A DNA stretch of 64,000 nt from Dioscorea cayenensis subsp. rotundata. Lineage: Eukaryota; Streptophyta; Magnoliopsida; Dioscoreales; Dioscoreaceae. The notes beneath the pieces are model-generated. The model did no database searches. It saw nothing but the letters and a program-made list of their open reading frames with translations, and was not told the DNA's origin. Both the position numbers and the translations under genes were made by a program. Location of the stretch: contig NC_052489.1 in NCBI RefSeq assembly GCF_009730915.1, forward strand, positions 23,429,916-23,493,915. The letters run 5' to 3'. Below, piece after piece: positions 1 to 10,020 of this stretch (position 1 is its first letter; every line of letters begins with the position of its first letter).

Positions 1-517
1 ATAAATATTTGTTTTTATATATATAATGAAGGCAAACCACACCTGTCAACAATTATTGTGAGAAGAAATTAAATGTTCAATTTCTCATTTAGGAATAAAA
101 ATGAGTTAGCACTCCTCTTCTATTGTGAAGGAGATCAAAATAAATTTATTAGTTATGTTACATTTTTTATTATAAAAAATAAATTTACCAAAGTATATTT
201 TAATTATGTTATATTTTTTTATCAAATTATTGTAAAAAAATAAGTATATTTTTAATTTCATGATTTACTTTATTGCAAATATTATTCAATCTTCTCTTAT
301 CATTCAAATTATATAAAAAAAAGTAAATTTTGATTTAATTTCACAAATATTCTTCCAACCCATTGTTTAAAAAATAAAAACAACCCAGTAAAATTGAATC
401 TAGGCCACATTTGTTAAAAAATAATTCAACAAAAATGATCAAAAACTATATCTGGAAAATTTGAAATTATTTTAATTATTTGGTATAATTTGTTCAGCCA
501 AAGAAGTTCTTTGTAAT

Positions 518-550
<33 letters not shown>

Positions 551-819
551 GAAGGTGTGTATTTTTTTTTTTATATAGAATACAAATAAACTAACCCAAA
601 ATTGGCAGTAAGAAGTAAGAACATAGGGAAATGGGTTATAAAGAAAGAAAAATATATTTAATCTGGGGAATGGAGTCATAATTAAATTAAACTAACAAAC
701 AGCATTTTTAAGTAGTAATTATAAAGTAAGTAGAATACTCAAATTAATCTTATTGAGAGAAATGACTGTACTGACAATATGAAAAGTTCCAGGGGGTTAT
801 ATAGAAAAAACTCCTCATT
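1..819. other. AT-rich intergenic stretch, no gene
   Basis: Very AT-rich sequence with homopolymer runs and a (TAA)n microsatellite at about 520-549. The open frames here are low-complexity, for example poly-tyrosine read from the microsatellite, and none looks like a known protein. I see no RNA gene or bounded mobile element. Confidence 0.7.
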
Positions 820-1401
820 AAATTATGGGCCCATGCGGGACCACATCACTTAGGTAGTCCCACATCCAGTTGGCTCCCGCTGGTTGTGCACGAGATTTTC
901 AGCCGTTGGATTCCAGATCTCCGGGAATCACCATCCGATCCGCTGTTAAACGTTTCACACCATTCCTATGAACCATCTGGTCAATAAGAAAAGAACACGT
1001 AGTGCTAACACGCGCGTGACAAGGAAGGACAAGCCGGGACCACGGCCGGACTCGTAGATCGCGCTTGCGCTCACGTTGGACGTGGGCCCATCTCTCAAAA
1101 TCCACTGGCTCCAGTGGGCCCCTACCCAGATCAGACGGTCCACAACGCTAGCCGTGAGGACCGAGATGGCCGTCAGTGGTGGGGCCTCTTCCCTCATCCA
1201 CTGGATAACTCTAAAGATCTTTTTTTCCTAATTCATCAATTTTATAAGGGCGTAAATGTGAAAAATATGGGTTTTGGGGGGTTTGTCTTTTTTTCCCCTT
1301 TGCGTGTCATTTAGATTTTAGAGGGAGAAAAGAGAGCAAAAAAATGTGAACTTAAAAGAGAGAGCGAAATCGAACCTCAGGAAAAGGAGGCGAGCAGGAG
1401 A
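820..1401 (+). promoter_or_regulatory. Promoter and 5' UTR of the TCP gene, with TCP-type sites
   Basis: GC content rises sharply at about 820. The class I TCP binding consensus GTGGGNCC occurs at 1082-1089 (GTGGGCCC), 1114-1121 (GTGGGCCC) and 1179-1186 (GTGGGGCC). The class II type GTGGTCCC occurs on the minus strand near 837-844 and 1037-1044, and there is a palindrome ATGGGCCCAT near 825-834. A TATA-like TTTATAAG lies at 1241-1248, which puts transcription start near 1270-1280 and leaves a 5' leader of about 130 bases. The consensus is established for TCP proteins; control of this gene by TCPs is my inference. Confidence 0.6.
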
Positions 1402-2271
1402 ATGGCGGCGGTGGCGGTGGAGGCGGCGGAGCAGGGGTTGATAGTGCCAAAGGCGGAGCCGATGGAGATGATGACGGGGCTGCCGGTGATACGGAGGCCG
1501 GAGGGGCCCAGGACGAAGGATCGGCACACGAAGGTGGAGGGCCGAGGCCGGAGGATCCGGATGCCGGCGGCGTGTGCGGCGAGGATATTCCAGTTGACGA
1601 GAGAGCTTGGTCATAAGTCCGATGGAGAGACTATCCGGTGGCTTCTCCAGCACGCGGAGCCAGCCATCATCGCCGCTACCGGCACCGGTATTGTCCCCGC
1701 CATCGCCACCACTGTCGGTGGGACCCTCAAGATCCCTACTCAGGCTCCTAACAGCTCCACCACCGTCGCCGACGAGTCAGCGAAGAAGCAGCGGAGGACG
1801 AAGCTGCAACCGTCGCGTGCGGGATCGAGCGCCGCCACCACCGTCGCCGCCGGATACTATCAGAGTAATCAAGAGCACCAGCAGCTCGGCGGCGCTGTAG
1901 CGCCGCAGGGGGTAGTGCAGATGTGGGCGCTTGGTGGGGCAGGTGCGGGCGCGATATGGATGCTGCCGCCGGCCGCCACGGCAATCGCCGGATCATCGGT
2001 TCAGCAGGCCCATATATGGGCGTTCCCGCCTGGTCCTCAGATGTTCAATCTCGCGGCGGCACGGCCCATCACCGGCGCCGGCGCAGCCTCCGCCATCTAC
2101 GCCGGTCTGAGCACCGATTCAAGCGCGGCAGCAGGAAAGCAAGAGCTGCAGCTTATGGGCGAGACCACGGAGGATGGCCGGAATCAGAAAGAGAAGCCGC
2201 CGGAGGACGTCCCCTCGGCGGCGACCGAGGACAACGAGTCTGAGGAAAAGCACTCGAGTCTTGCCGGCTAG
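1402..2271 (+). CDS. Class I TCP (PCF-type) transcription factor
   Basis: Intronless gene for a 289-residue protein. The TCP domain spans about residues 39-93: a basic region beginning [13 protein letters not shown], then a helix-loop-helix with [18 protein letters not shown] and [15 protein letters not shown]. The short basic region is the class I form. Class I TCPs are nuclear dimers that bind GTGGGNCC and control cell proliferation, growth and hormone genes. The C-terminal half is rich in Ala and Gly with short Trp/Pro patches (IWMLPP, IWAFPPG), as I remember for the TCP9/TCP19 group; that subgroup is a judgement, not a tree. The start at 1402 is the first ATG after a purine-rich leader and gives the family's usual acidic/Ala-rich N terminus. 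The exon is far more GC-rich than its flanks. A LINE tail begins directly after the stop codon. Confidence 0.93.
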   Translation: MAAVAVEAAEQGLIVPKAEPMEMMTGLPVIRRPEGPRTKDRHTKVEGRGRRIRMPAACAARIFQLTRELGHKSDGETIRWLLQHAEPAIIAATGTGIVPAIATTVGGTLKIPTQAPNSSTTVADESAKKQRRTKLQPSRAGSSAATTVAAGYYQSNQEHQQLGGAVAPQGVVQMWALGGAGAGAIWMLPPAATAIAGSSVQQAHIWAFPPGPQMFNLAAARPITGAGAASAIYAGLSTDSSAAAGKQELQLMGETTEDGRNQKEKPPEDVPSAATEDNESEEKHSSLAG

Positions 2272-2542
2272 GTTTTTTAATATATATATATATATATATA
2301 TTATTGGCACAGCCAAATTGAAAATTTTATTATGAGCAAACAGCTGAATACAAAGAAATACAAAAACCCAAAACATACTGAAGCCTATAAAAGTCAAGCA
2401 TGACAAACACAGCTATACATTCAATACAAAAAAACTAACACAAATCCTCATATATATGTGGGAACCCACTGAACACTGCAACCATCCAAACAGAGATAAG
2501 TCCTCAGGGTAAACTGGTAGCTTGAGCCACACATGTAAGATT

Positions 2543-5500
2543 TCAGGGATCAACCCATCTATCTAAAAGACACCTTCCTTTAAATTCATCAAAATGACAA
2601 CTAAACTTAAGAAATACTGAGTCTCTGATATGCCTATATACCCTCTCCAGGCTTTGTGGTTTTTGTTGAAAAATCAAATCATTTCTAGCTCTCCATAACA
2701 TATAAATGCTAGCAGAGAAAGCACATCGTCTGATTTGTGCTAGCAAAGATTTCCCACTAGCTTTTTTTTGAAACCAGCTGACCTCTCTTCTCCAAACCAA
2801 AGGTTTTCTATGGACATTGATAGCTTCTAATACCTTCTTCCATACACTAGTAGAGAAGCTACATTCAAAAAACAAGTGTTCAACACTCTCTTTGCCACAG
2901 TTACAAAAAGGGCATTCATTGGTACCAGCAACACCCCATTGATATAATCTTTCCCTTGTCTACAAACAGTTGTTAATAGCAAGCCATAGTGTAAAAGAGT
3001 GACGAGGGATATTACTTTTTGCCCATACCAACCTTGCCCAACACACCCTTTCACCATCATGAGTTAGAGATTTATAAGCACTAGATACACTATACTGTCC
3101 TTTATGACCTAGTTTCCAAGATACACTATCGTTCTTGTCTGCATCAATAGCAAAATTGTTAGTAACATAGGAAGCTTCCACTTACCATTCCTCCACAAAT
3201 CACAGACAAGAGCTTTCTTATTCACCTCAGCATCCTTATAACGCAAACCCCAGGAAATCTATCCATAATAGACAATCCATCACACTAAGGGTCGTGCCAA
3301 AAGGAGAACAACTTTCCATCTCCCAATTTATACTCAAAACACTTTTTAAACAATGACCTGATATTTAAAAGTTGCCTCCAAACCCAGCTACAGTCCACAA
3401 ACTTAGTTATTCCCCAAAAGCTTAGCTTTCTCAACTTGTGTTTGATCACCCAACTAGCCCATAGAGTAGGCTTACCTGTCGCCAAATCCCATAATATGCC
3501 TGGAAATATCCGCTTGATTCCATTTATGCAGAGGCTTCACATTCAATCCACCATAGCTTTTACTTTTGCATACAGTCTCCCATTTTACCATGCCTCCTTT
3601 GTTGATATTAGAAACACCATGCCATAGGAGACTCTTGCAGATTCTCTCCACCTCATGCACCACTGACATAGGCAATAAAAATATAGAACTCCAGTATATA
3701 TGCATACTCATAAGTACTGAATTAATGAGCTGAAGTCTCCCAACATAAGAGAGAGACTTGGCTGTCCAATTGAGAACCCGAGCTCAGATTCTATTAACAA
3801 GGTCTTAGCAGTGGCTTTTAGACAACTTAGTAGAGATTAACGGGAGACCCAAGTATCTCACTGGTAAAAAACCTTCTTTAAAATTCAAAATAGTCATAAT
3901 TTCTCTCTTTACACAATCATCAACTCCATTGAAGAAAATAGTGCACTTCTGCAGGTTTGGCTGTAAACCTGATACCCTGTGGAAATGAAATAAAGCTGCC
4001 TTTATGATTTTAATAGATTCCAAATCACCATTAGCAAAAACAAATAGGTCATCTGCAAAACAAAGATGACTCAAAACCATCACTTTACATTTCTTGTGTA
4101 AGGTAAAACCAGAAGAGGTCATCTTGTCCATAATCCTAGTGAAATAATCCATGCACAATACAAATAGTAGAGGAGAAATGGGATCTCCTTGTCTTAAACC
4201 TCTTTTTCCTTGAAAATATCCTTCCATCTGGCCATTAATCATTACAGAAAACATGCTAGACCTCACTCCATTCATAACTAATTTAATGAAATGAGAGGGA
4301 AAACGATAGGCCAACAGGACTTCCTCAACAAAATCCCAAGAGATAGAGTCATAAGCTTTCTGGATGTCCACCTTTAAAGCACAACAACCACCTTAATTCC
4401 GATGATATCCTCTCACTAGTTCATGTGCAAGGAGTACATTGTCAGCAATTTTCCTTCCTGGGATAAATGCAGATTGGTTTAAATGAACAATTTCATTCAA
4501 GATGCACCTAAGCCTGGAAGAAAGTACTTTAAAAATGATTTTATACAAAACACTGCAACAGGATATAGGCCTATAGTCATTCAGAGAAATAGGGCTTGGA
4601 ACCTTAGGAACAAGGGTAATGGAAGTAGAATTTGCCTGTTTAAGCATGCAACCTGTACTGAAATACTCCTTAATAGCAGCAATAATATCAGGACCAACAA
4701 TATTCCATGCTCTCTTGAAAAAAGTGCTCTTGAAACCATCTGGACCAGGACATTTATCCTCTTTAATACTCCATAAAGCTTCCCTAATTTCTTGACCAGT
4801 GACTTCTCTACAAAGTAACTTTCGGGCTTCATTAGATAGAATTTTCTTCTCAAATACTGAGCTATCAATGCAATCCACTCTAACAATTGAAGTTCCAAAA
4901 AATCTCCTGAAATGCTCTAATATTTCCTTAATTAAGGTAGGTGTTATCTGAGCAAATCTCACCATTAGACAAAGTAAGTTGAGAAATATGATTGCTTGCT
5001 CTTCTTTGTTTTAGCAATTTATGGAAATAATTAGTGTTCTGGTCCCCTAACTTAATTCAGGAGCATCTTGCCTTTTGTCTTAGAATATTCTCCTCCCAAC
5101 CCAATAGCTTTTGCAGGTGAGCAGAAACAACTCTTTCCTCATCTTGGAGGTCAACATTCCAAGGGTCATTCTGTAAGTTTGATTGAAGCTCCAAAAGTAG
5201 ATTCCTAGTAGATTGAACTTGCTCAGAGATCTGATAGAAAAACCCTTTGTGAAGCTTCTTTAATTCAACCCTCAAAATCTTCAATTTTTTATACAACTTG
5301 TACATACACCTCCCTTCTATATATGTGTTTGCTCCAAACATCAGCCACAATTATCAAAAAGTCTGGAAGATCACACCAAACATCATAGAATCTAAATGGA
5401 GCTTTCCGAAGAACATTGCCTCTCTCCATTTTGATCATAATAGGACAATGATCTGAGACACTATTTGGCAAGATACAACACAGAGCTTCACTCCACAAAT

Positions 5501-6139
5501 TACACCAACATTCATTAACAAAACACCAGTCCAATTTCCTATAAATTCTTTTGGAACCAGCTTGCATATTAGACCATGTATATCTAGGTCCAGAAATCCT
5601 CATTTCCTGCAAATCAGCCTTAAGCAGCCATTCTTGAAAATCACTAGCAGCTTGCTCATCAATAGGATTCCCACCCATTCTGTCAAAATTACTCATAACC
5701 GCATTAAAGTCACCTTGTAATAGCCATGGAATGTTAATTGAAATGCTTAACATGTGAAGGTCATTCCATAAAATTTTCCTAAGACTTGGATCATAAGACC
5801 CATATACACAAGTCCAAAGAAAAACACTCCCTTCCCATTCAATTTTGCAATGAATGAATTGAGCACTCATGTGTAACACAGAAAGCTTCACAAAATTAGC
5901 ATTGTACAAAATCCAAATCCTTCCCAGTGGATCATAAGAGTAGTTATGAACTAGATTCCAGTTTGCCAACTTCAAATTTCTCCAAACTAGCTGCATATTG
6001 TCCACCTTGACTCTAGTTTCCAAAACACCCATAACACCAATTTTTTTATTAGCAATCAAAGATTTTATCTCAGCTTGCTTAAGAGGGTTGTTTAACCCTC
6101 TAATATTCCATGATATAATCACTTCCAAAAATCTTTGGT
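2543..6139 (-). pseudogene. LINE ORF2: endonuclease, reverse transcriptase, zf-RVT (broken)
   Basis: The endonuclease part (about 6139-5340) keeps the landmarks of the exo-endo-phosphatase fold: SWNIRGL, LETRV, YGSYDP, GDFNAV and SDHCPI. The reading then shifts frame near 5340-5300 and is stopped or shifted again near 5060-4970. The reverse transcriptase part (4965-3805) has NDYRPIS, SAFIPGRKI, QGDPISPLLF and the catalytic FADDLFVF. An in-frame stop lies near 4393, just before the segment beginning VDIQKAYDS. Downstream (3711-2543) are connection and zf-RVT-like segments with a CPFCNCGKES-type Cys cluster near 2905 and an FFECSFS segment. It overlaps the end of ORF1 in another frame near 6110-6139. 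Catalytic residues survive, but the several breaks make it non-functional. Confidence 0.85.
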
Positions 6140-7365
6140 AGGACAGGTTTTCTCCCCTTCCTACCTTCCTCAACAACTCCAAAAACATTACTAGAGATAC
6201 CTGTACTGTAGTGTTTGGGAGGAACAACTGATTTAAGTTCCCCTCCACTCTTAGCATTCTTAGATGAAGGTTCCCCACAAGAATGTTCCTTGTCTTTCTC
6301 CTTATCTACAGCACAAAAAAACTTTTCAGCTTGGGCCTTAGAAGAAAAGGAGCTATGTTTGACACATGCAGAGCTATTTTTGAAAACCATGTCCTCACAC
6401 TCCTTATCCACACTTATTGCAAGAGAAATATCCTTAGACCTAGCTAAGGATTCAACAAGTGTAGAGTTTTCCATACAACTAGTGGAATTTAATACATCCC
6501 CAGTCTTAATAGTCAGAGTTGAAACATCTTGAATTGATAAGTCCTTAGACAGTTCAAACATATCAGAGCTTGTAGAATTCTTCATAACATGACCACCAGA
6601 AATACCAGAGATAGAATGCAAAGCATTTGCATTAAAACAAGATTTACCTGAATTCCCATTATGAGAGAAAATACCAACATTTGCTTCAGATGTCTTGCCC
6701 TCGGTACTAACAGCTTACTTTTTTCCTGTAAACCTTTGGCAACCCAAAATCTGTTTCCCTTTTCTGTCATTCCTACAATCCTGATTAAGATGACTAATGT
6801 TGACACTTGGAGAACACCAATTAGGTCTCCATTCATAACAGACTTTCTGATGAAGAATCTCCCCACTTTCATCTTGCATAATAATAGAATACGGGCATTC
6901 TCCATTGACATCCATTTCCAGTAAAATCAGTGCATAACCAATTAGTTTCAATCTTGACAGAGTACATTTATCACAATGAAGTGGCTTACCACAAAAGCTC
7001 CCTAATTTACTTAGCATATCAGTTGTCGAAAATTCCCAAGGAAGCCCTGGCAACTGAATCCAAATAGCCACAAAACATAATGCTGAAATATCCAAATTCA
7101 TTCTTGGATACCATTTCTTGAAAATGAGAGGATGATTATCAAAAGTAAAAAGGCCCTCTCGTAGTAGTAGATCACATCCACTTTCATTACGAAACTGAAA
7201 CAACAAGAGCAAATCATCGTTGATGCGAGAAACCTTGACCAAACCAAATTGACTCCACCTATTCAAGGCAAAAGATGACAGCTTCTCTATACTAGGTTGC
7301 AACCTATATACATACCCAATGAGAACATTCTTCCACTTATCCTCCTCTGTCTTTGTTGCGGTCTT

Positions 7366-8465
7366 AAATTATTAGCAGTAAAGTATTTTTTTTGGGAAAG
7401 AGGAGCGGGGCGAACCCACTAGAGACCCAGGGACGTGCACAAGCCTCGGTGGAACAAGTAGGGACGAGGCCGCGCTCACGTGGGCGCTGAAACCACCCGT
7501 ACACAACCACTATTCACAACTCCCAGAAATGTGCCCTCAGCCGAGAATCGAACTCTCACCACTCGGTGAGAGCTCTATCGGCGACCCGTGTACCAATAGA
7601 CCCCAAGGTCGTTGGCTAGCAGTAAAGTATTAGAAGAGGGAAGTTGCTGAATGGGAGGGAACTGAAGAAGATCGTGAGGACCAGCTGTGAAGAGATAAGG
7701 AGGAGGAAATGACCTAAATCTACCCTTACAGTTATGTTTGGTACTCACAAGGAGGAGGGGCAAAGAAGTAAATGCAGTACAAATGAAACGTTATGGAGCA
7801 TGGGAATTTACATAAATTACCCCTGAGCTGTTACTTTTGTTAGAATGAAGGGCTAAGGGCATTCTCGTCCACTGCGGGAGAAGCTCAGGAAGAGGTGAAA
7901 TGTCATTAAGTACCCCTCTATTGTTAATTCTGTTAGAATGGGAGGCTGAGGGTAGTAATGTCCATAAATTGGGACTTGAGTTGGGACTTGGAATCAATTA
8001 TATAAGCAGCTGGTGAATTTGGAGAAAAAAGCAGGCAATCACTCAAGGAATCTCTTCTTCTTCTTGTCTTCTCTGACTGTTCCTTATTCCAGTGGGAAGT
8101 GTGATCATCGGTTGGAGAACCCTGGTCCGTGAAGTCTTGGATCTTCAGGTGTAGAGCCTCTGATCTGAGAGCATTTTGAAGCCATTTTGGTGTGTTGTTT
8201 GAAGGTATTGTAGTAAGTGTTGTGTTGTTGTGATGTCTGAAGGTTTGTATTAAGTTGTGTGTGTGATTGTAATGGTAGTCTTGAGTATTATGATGGTTAT
8301 GTATCCCCTTGTTGTAATTTCTTATCAGTAATGAATTCTGTTGGTTGTGTGTGGTCTGAGTGTTCTTCTAGCTCTTGAAGAACATTTGTGCCAATTTGTG
8401 GTTATAGTTGGTGTTACTTGTATTATCTGCTGTGATTAATCCGTCCCTGGTGTCAGTTGGCATCA
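7366..8465 (+). mobile_element. LTR-like insert (solo LTR or small LTR element) inside the LINE
   Basis: A 1,100-base block interrupts LINE ORF1 and is flanked by GTCTT at 7361-7365 and 8466-8470. A 5-bp target duplication is typical of LTR retrotransposons. It has no coding frame. It carries a TATA box (TATATAAG at 7999-8006) followed by a pyrimidine-rich leader-like stretch, as in the U3-R-U5 of an LTR. The U3-like part has imperfect direct repeats containing ACCCCT and GTTAGAATG. The right end is ...GGCATCA, with the expected CA, but the left end begins AAATTA rather than TG, so that terminus is decayed or misplaced. The plus orientation comes from the TATA box. About 244 bases of it are a later SINE plus one copy of the SINE target site. 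Confidence 0.6.
7388..7616 (-). mobile_element. tRNA-derived SINE with a perfect 15-bp target-site duplication
   Basis: The 15-bp sequence TAGCAGTAAAGTATT occurs at 7373-7387 and again at 7617-7631, enclosing 229 bases. On the minus strand the element begins GCCAACGACCTTGGGG and ends in a short A-run (T-run at 7388-7393 on the plus strand). Internal Pol III promoter blocks are present: a box A-like TTGGTACACGGGT at about 7584-7596 and a box B-like AGTTCGATTCTCG at about 7542-7555. A perfect 8-bp hairpin (7553-7560 with 7565-7572, four-base loop) sits just upstream of box B. Intact ends and the exact duplication show a fairly recent insertion into the LTR-like block. Confidence 0.85.
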
Positions 8466-9001
8466 GTCTTCACTTCAGAAGAATGAAAACGCACAAAACG
8501 TTGGCCATTTGAAACAGGAGGAATAAATTGCAATTCACTACCTTTTTCCTTATCCCTATTAGATGCAAACAAAGAAGCCCAAGATTTAGTCAAAACCTTT
8601 GAATCACATAAAGGCGCAAAAGATGATAGAAGATGCCCTCTTGAGCTGCCTTCAGGATCAATCAACACCTCATCCAATCTACAACAGAAGTATCAACACC
8701 GATATCAGACCTTAAAGGACCTTCAAGATCACATCCAATCTCAGCAGAATCACAATCTTGCGATAAATCCTTCACAGAAAGAGCCTCAGGAACAAACTCC
8801 TCTTGAATGGCAGAAAGGTTTTGATCAGTACCAAGAAGCACAGACTCCCCCTTCTTGGCAGCACCATTCTCCAGAATCACGTTCCCACATGTCAATACTT
8901 CACTCGAAGAATCACCAGCAGTCACAAAATCACCCAAACTCACTGGTTTACGGCCTCTTCTCCTCGCCATTGATGAGCACGGCGTGAGCGCCAAAAACGA
9001 G

Positions 9002-9480
9002 GGTAATTATTTGAGCACTAACCTTTAATTGGTCATATTTCAATTTGAGCACCAACATTTAAAACGTATCAAAGTGAGCATTAACATTTAATTTGGTTAC
9101 ATTGGTGAGACTATTGGGGTTTTCCAGCAGAATTCGATGACACTGGACGTTGGACTCCACATCATCTTCATCCCCGAGAGCGCCACATCGCAATTTCTCC
9201 GGATCCGTACTTCTCCTCCATGTCACCGCCACATCGTCCCTCTTCATCCTCTGCTCGATCATCTTTTTCCCTTTTTGACCCCACTTGTTGATGTGGCGAG
9301 ATTCACGAGTGAAGATGAGGTAGAGTCCCAGGTGTCACTGAAAACCCGATTCTCACCGGAAAAATCAAAATAACCCTCATCGATGTAACCAAATTAAATA
9401 TTAGTGCTCATACGTTTTGAATGTTAGTGCTCAAATTGAAATATGACCAAAGGTTAGTGCTCAACCAAGAAAATTACCCC
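9002..9480. mobile_element. MULE-type MITE with long terminal inverted repeats
   Basis: The outer 98-100 bases are inverted repeats. The left arm (9002-9103) and the reverse complement of the right arm (9383-9480) share GGGTAATT, GAGCACTAACCTTT, GGTCATATTTCAATTTGAGC and AATTTGGTTACAT. Weaker inverted similarity continues inward to about 9188 and 9290, so most of the element can fold back. Flanks read AAAAACGAG (8993-9001) and AAAAAAAAG (9481-9489), 7 of 9 matching, as expected for a Mutator-like 9-bp duplication, although both flanks are simple sequence. The centre is GC-rich with no convincing coding frame. It lies at the 5' edge of the LINE. Confidence 0.8.
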
Positions 9481-9648
9481 AAAAAAAAGAAAAGCCCTCG
9501 GCCCAGTTGGCGCTTTTTTTTTTAATATTATTTTTAATTTCGTCTTCTTTTTTTTCTTTAATTAAATTTCCTTAGTTTCTTGAAAAACTTCGCCTTAGTT
9601 TATTATTATTATTATTATTATTATTTATAATTTGAGAAGGGCAAGAGC
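9481..9648. other. Short spacer between MITEs
   Basis: A-run, T-run and an (ATT)n tract at about 9602-9626. No gene or element is seen beyond the flanking target-site-like bases. Confidence 0.6.
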
Positions 9649-10020
9649 GGGTAAATTTTTTATTAGATCACTAAATTTTGGCTCAATTTTATTTTGATCA
9701 CCGAACTTCAATTTGTATTAATTTGATTACTAAACTTTAATTTGATTTTACCAGACAATAAATCAAGGATTTCAACCCCCAATTGGTTACATAGTTGTCT
9801 GAAAATCCAAATTAGTCCTCCCCATGACACATTATGAAGTCTATTGGAGGTGTCTATGTTATTGAAAAAAAGTCACATCATTTATTTGAGGGCTGAAATC
9901 TCATAATTTACTATCCACTGAAATTAAATTAAAGTTGAGTGATCAAATTGATATAAATTAAAGTTTAATGATGAAAGTGAAAATGAGCCAAATCTTAATC
10001 GTCTACTAAAAAATTTACCC
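9649..10020. mobile_element. Second MULE-type MITE, unrelated arms
   Basis: About 100-base inverted arms start GGGTAAATTTTTTA on the left and on the reverse complement of the right. They continue with TTTGGCTCA, TTTAATTT and CAATTTGAT blocks that match at many positions. Flanks share the core CAAGAGC (9642-9648; 10024-10030), consistent with an imperfect 9-bp duplication. There is no coding capacity. The arms differ from those of the element at 9002-9480, so this is a separate family. Confidence 0.72.

Larger units (their letters stand above)
6100..8970 (-). pseudogene. LINE ORF1 (DUF4283/zinc-knuckle Gag-like), split by an insert
   Basis: The start (ATG at 8968-8970) gives a basic MARRRGRKPVS N terminus typical of plant LINE ORF1. 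Reading proceeds to about 8471, where a KSWASLFASNRDKE segment is followed by the insert at 7366-8465. It resumes at 7365 with the DUF4283 domain (WKNVLIGYV, RWSQFGLV, LIFKKWYP, WIQLPGLPWEF). Removing the insert with one GTCTT copy rejoins the frame exactly, so the insertion came after the LINE was coding-competent. The zinc knuckle near 6810-6770 is decayed: the second Cys and the Gly of the usual CX2CX3GHX4C are replaced. A Ser/Lys-rich tail is read from about 6621 to 6100, so there is also a frame change around 6715-6620. Confidence 0.75.
2274..8992 (-). mobile_element. Degenerate LINE (L1-like non-LTR retrotransposon) with nested insertions
   Basis: Minus-strand element. Its 5' side is near 8992, just before the ORF1 start at 8970. 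Its 3' end is at about 2274, where the minus strand reads an AATAAAA-containing 3' UTR and then a TA repeat and A-run. It encodes a nucleic-acid-binding ORF1 and an ORF2 with endonuclease, reverse transcriptase and zf-RVT region. Without the nested insert (7366-8470) its length is about 5.6 kb, which is normal for a plant LINE. ORF2 has several frame breaks, so the copy is dead. I found no convincing target-site duplication: the bases left of the tail do not recur at the 5' side. The 3' boundary is fairly clear; the 5' boundary is approximate. Confidence 0.85.

Noticed and set aside
494-679. Poly-tyrosine ORF
   Set aside because: Translation of a (TAA)n microsatellite on the opposite strand.
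1318-1653. Open frame on the minus strand opposite the TCP start
   Set aside because: It is a mirror of the GC-rich TCP exon and leader, Arg/Pro/His-rich without a domain. The plus-strand frame has a full TCP domain.
1607-2243. Other-frame ORFs inside the TCP exon
   Set aside because: Long frames are expected in very GC-rich coding sequence. Their products are low-complexity and unlike any family I know.
2279-2302. TA repeat as a TCP terminator signal
   Set aside because: It is better explained as the tail of the antisense LINE. No plant poly(A) signal is placed there on the plus strand.
9059-9373. ORFs of 67 and 78 residues on both strands
   Set aside because: They lie within the fold-back MITE, and their mirrored placement follows from the inverted repeats.
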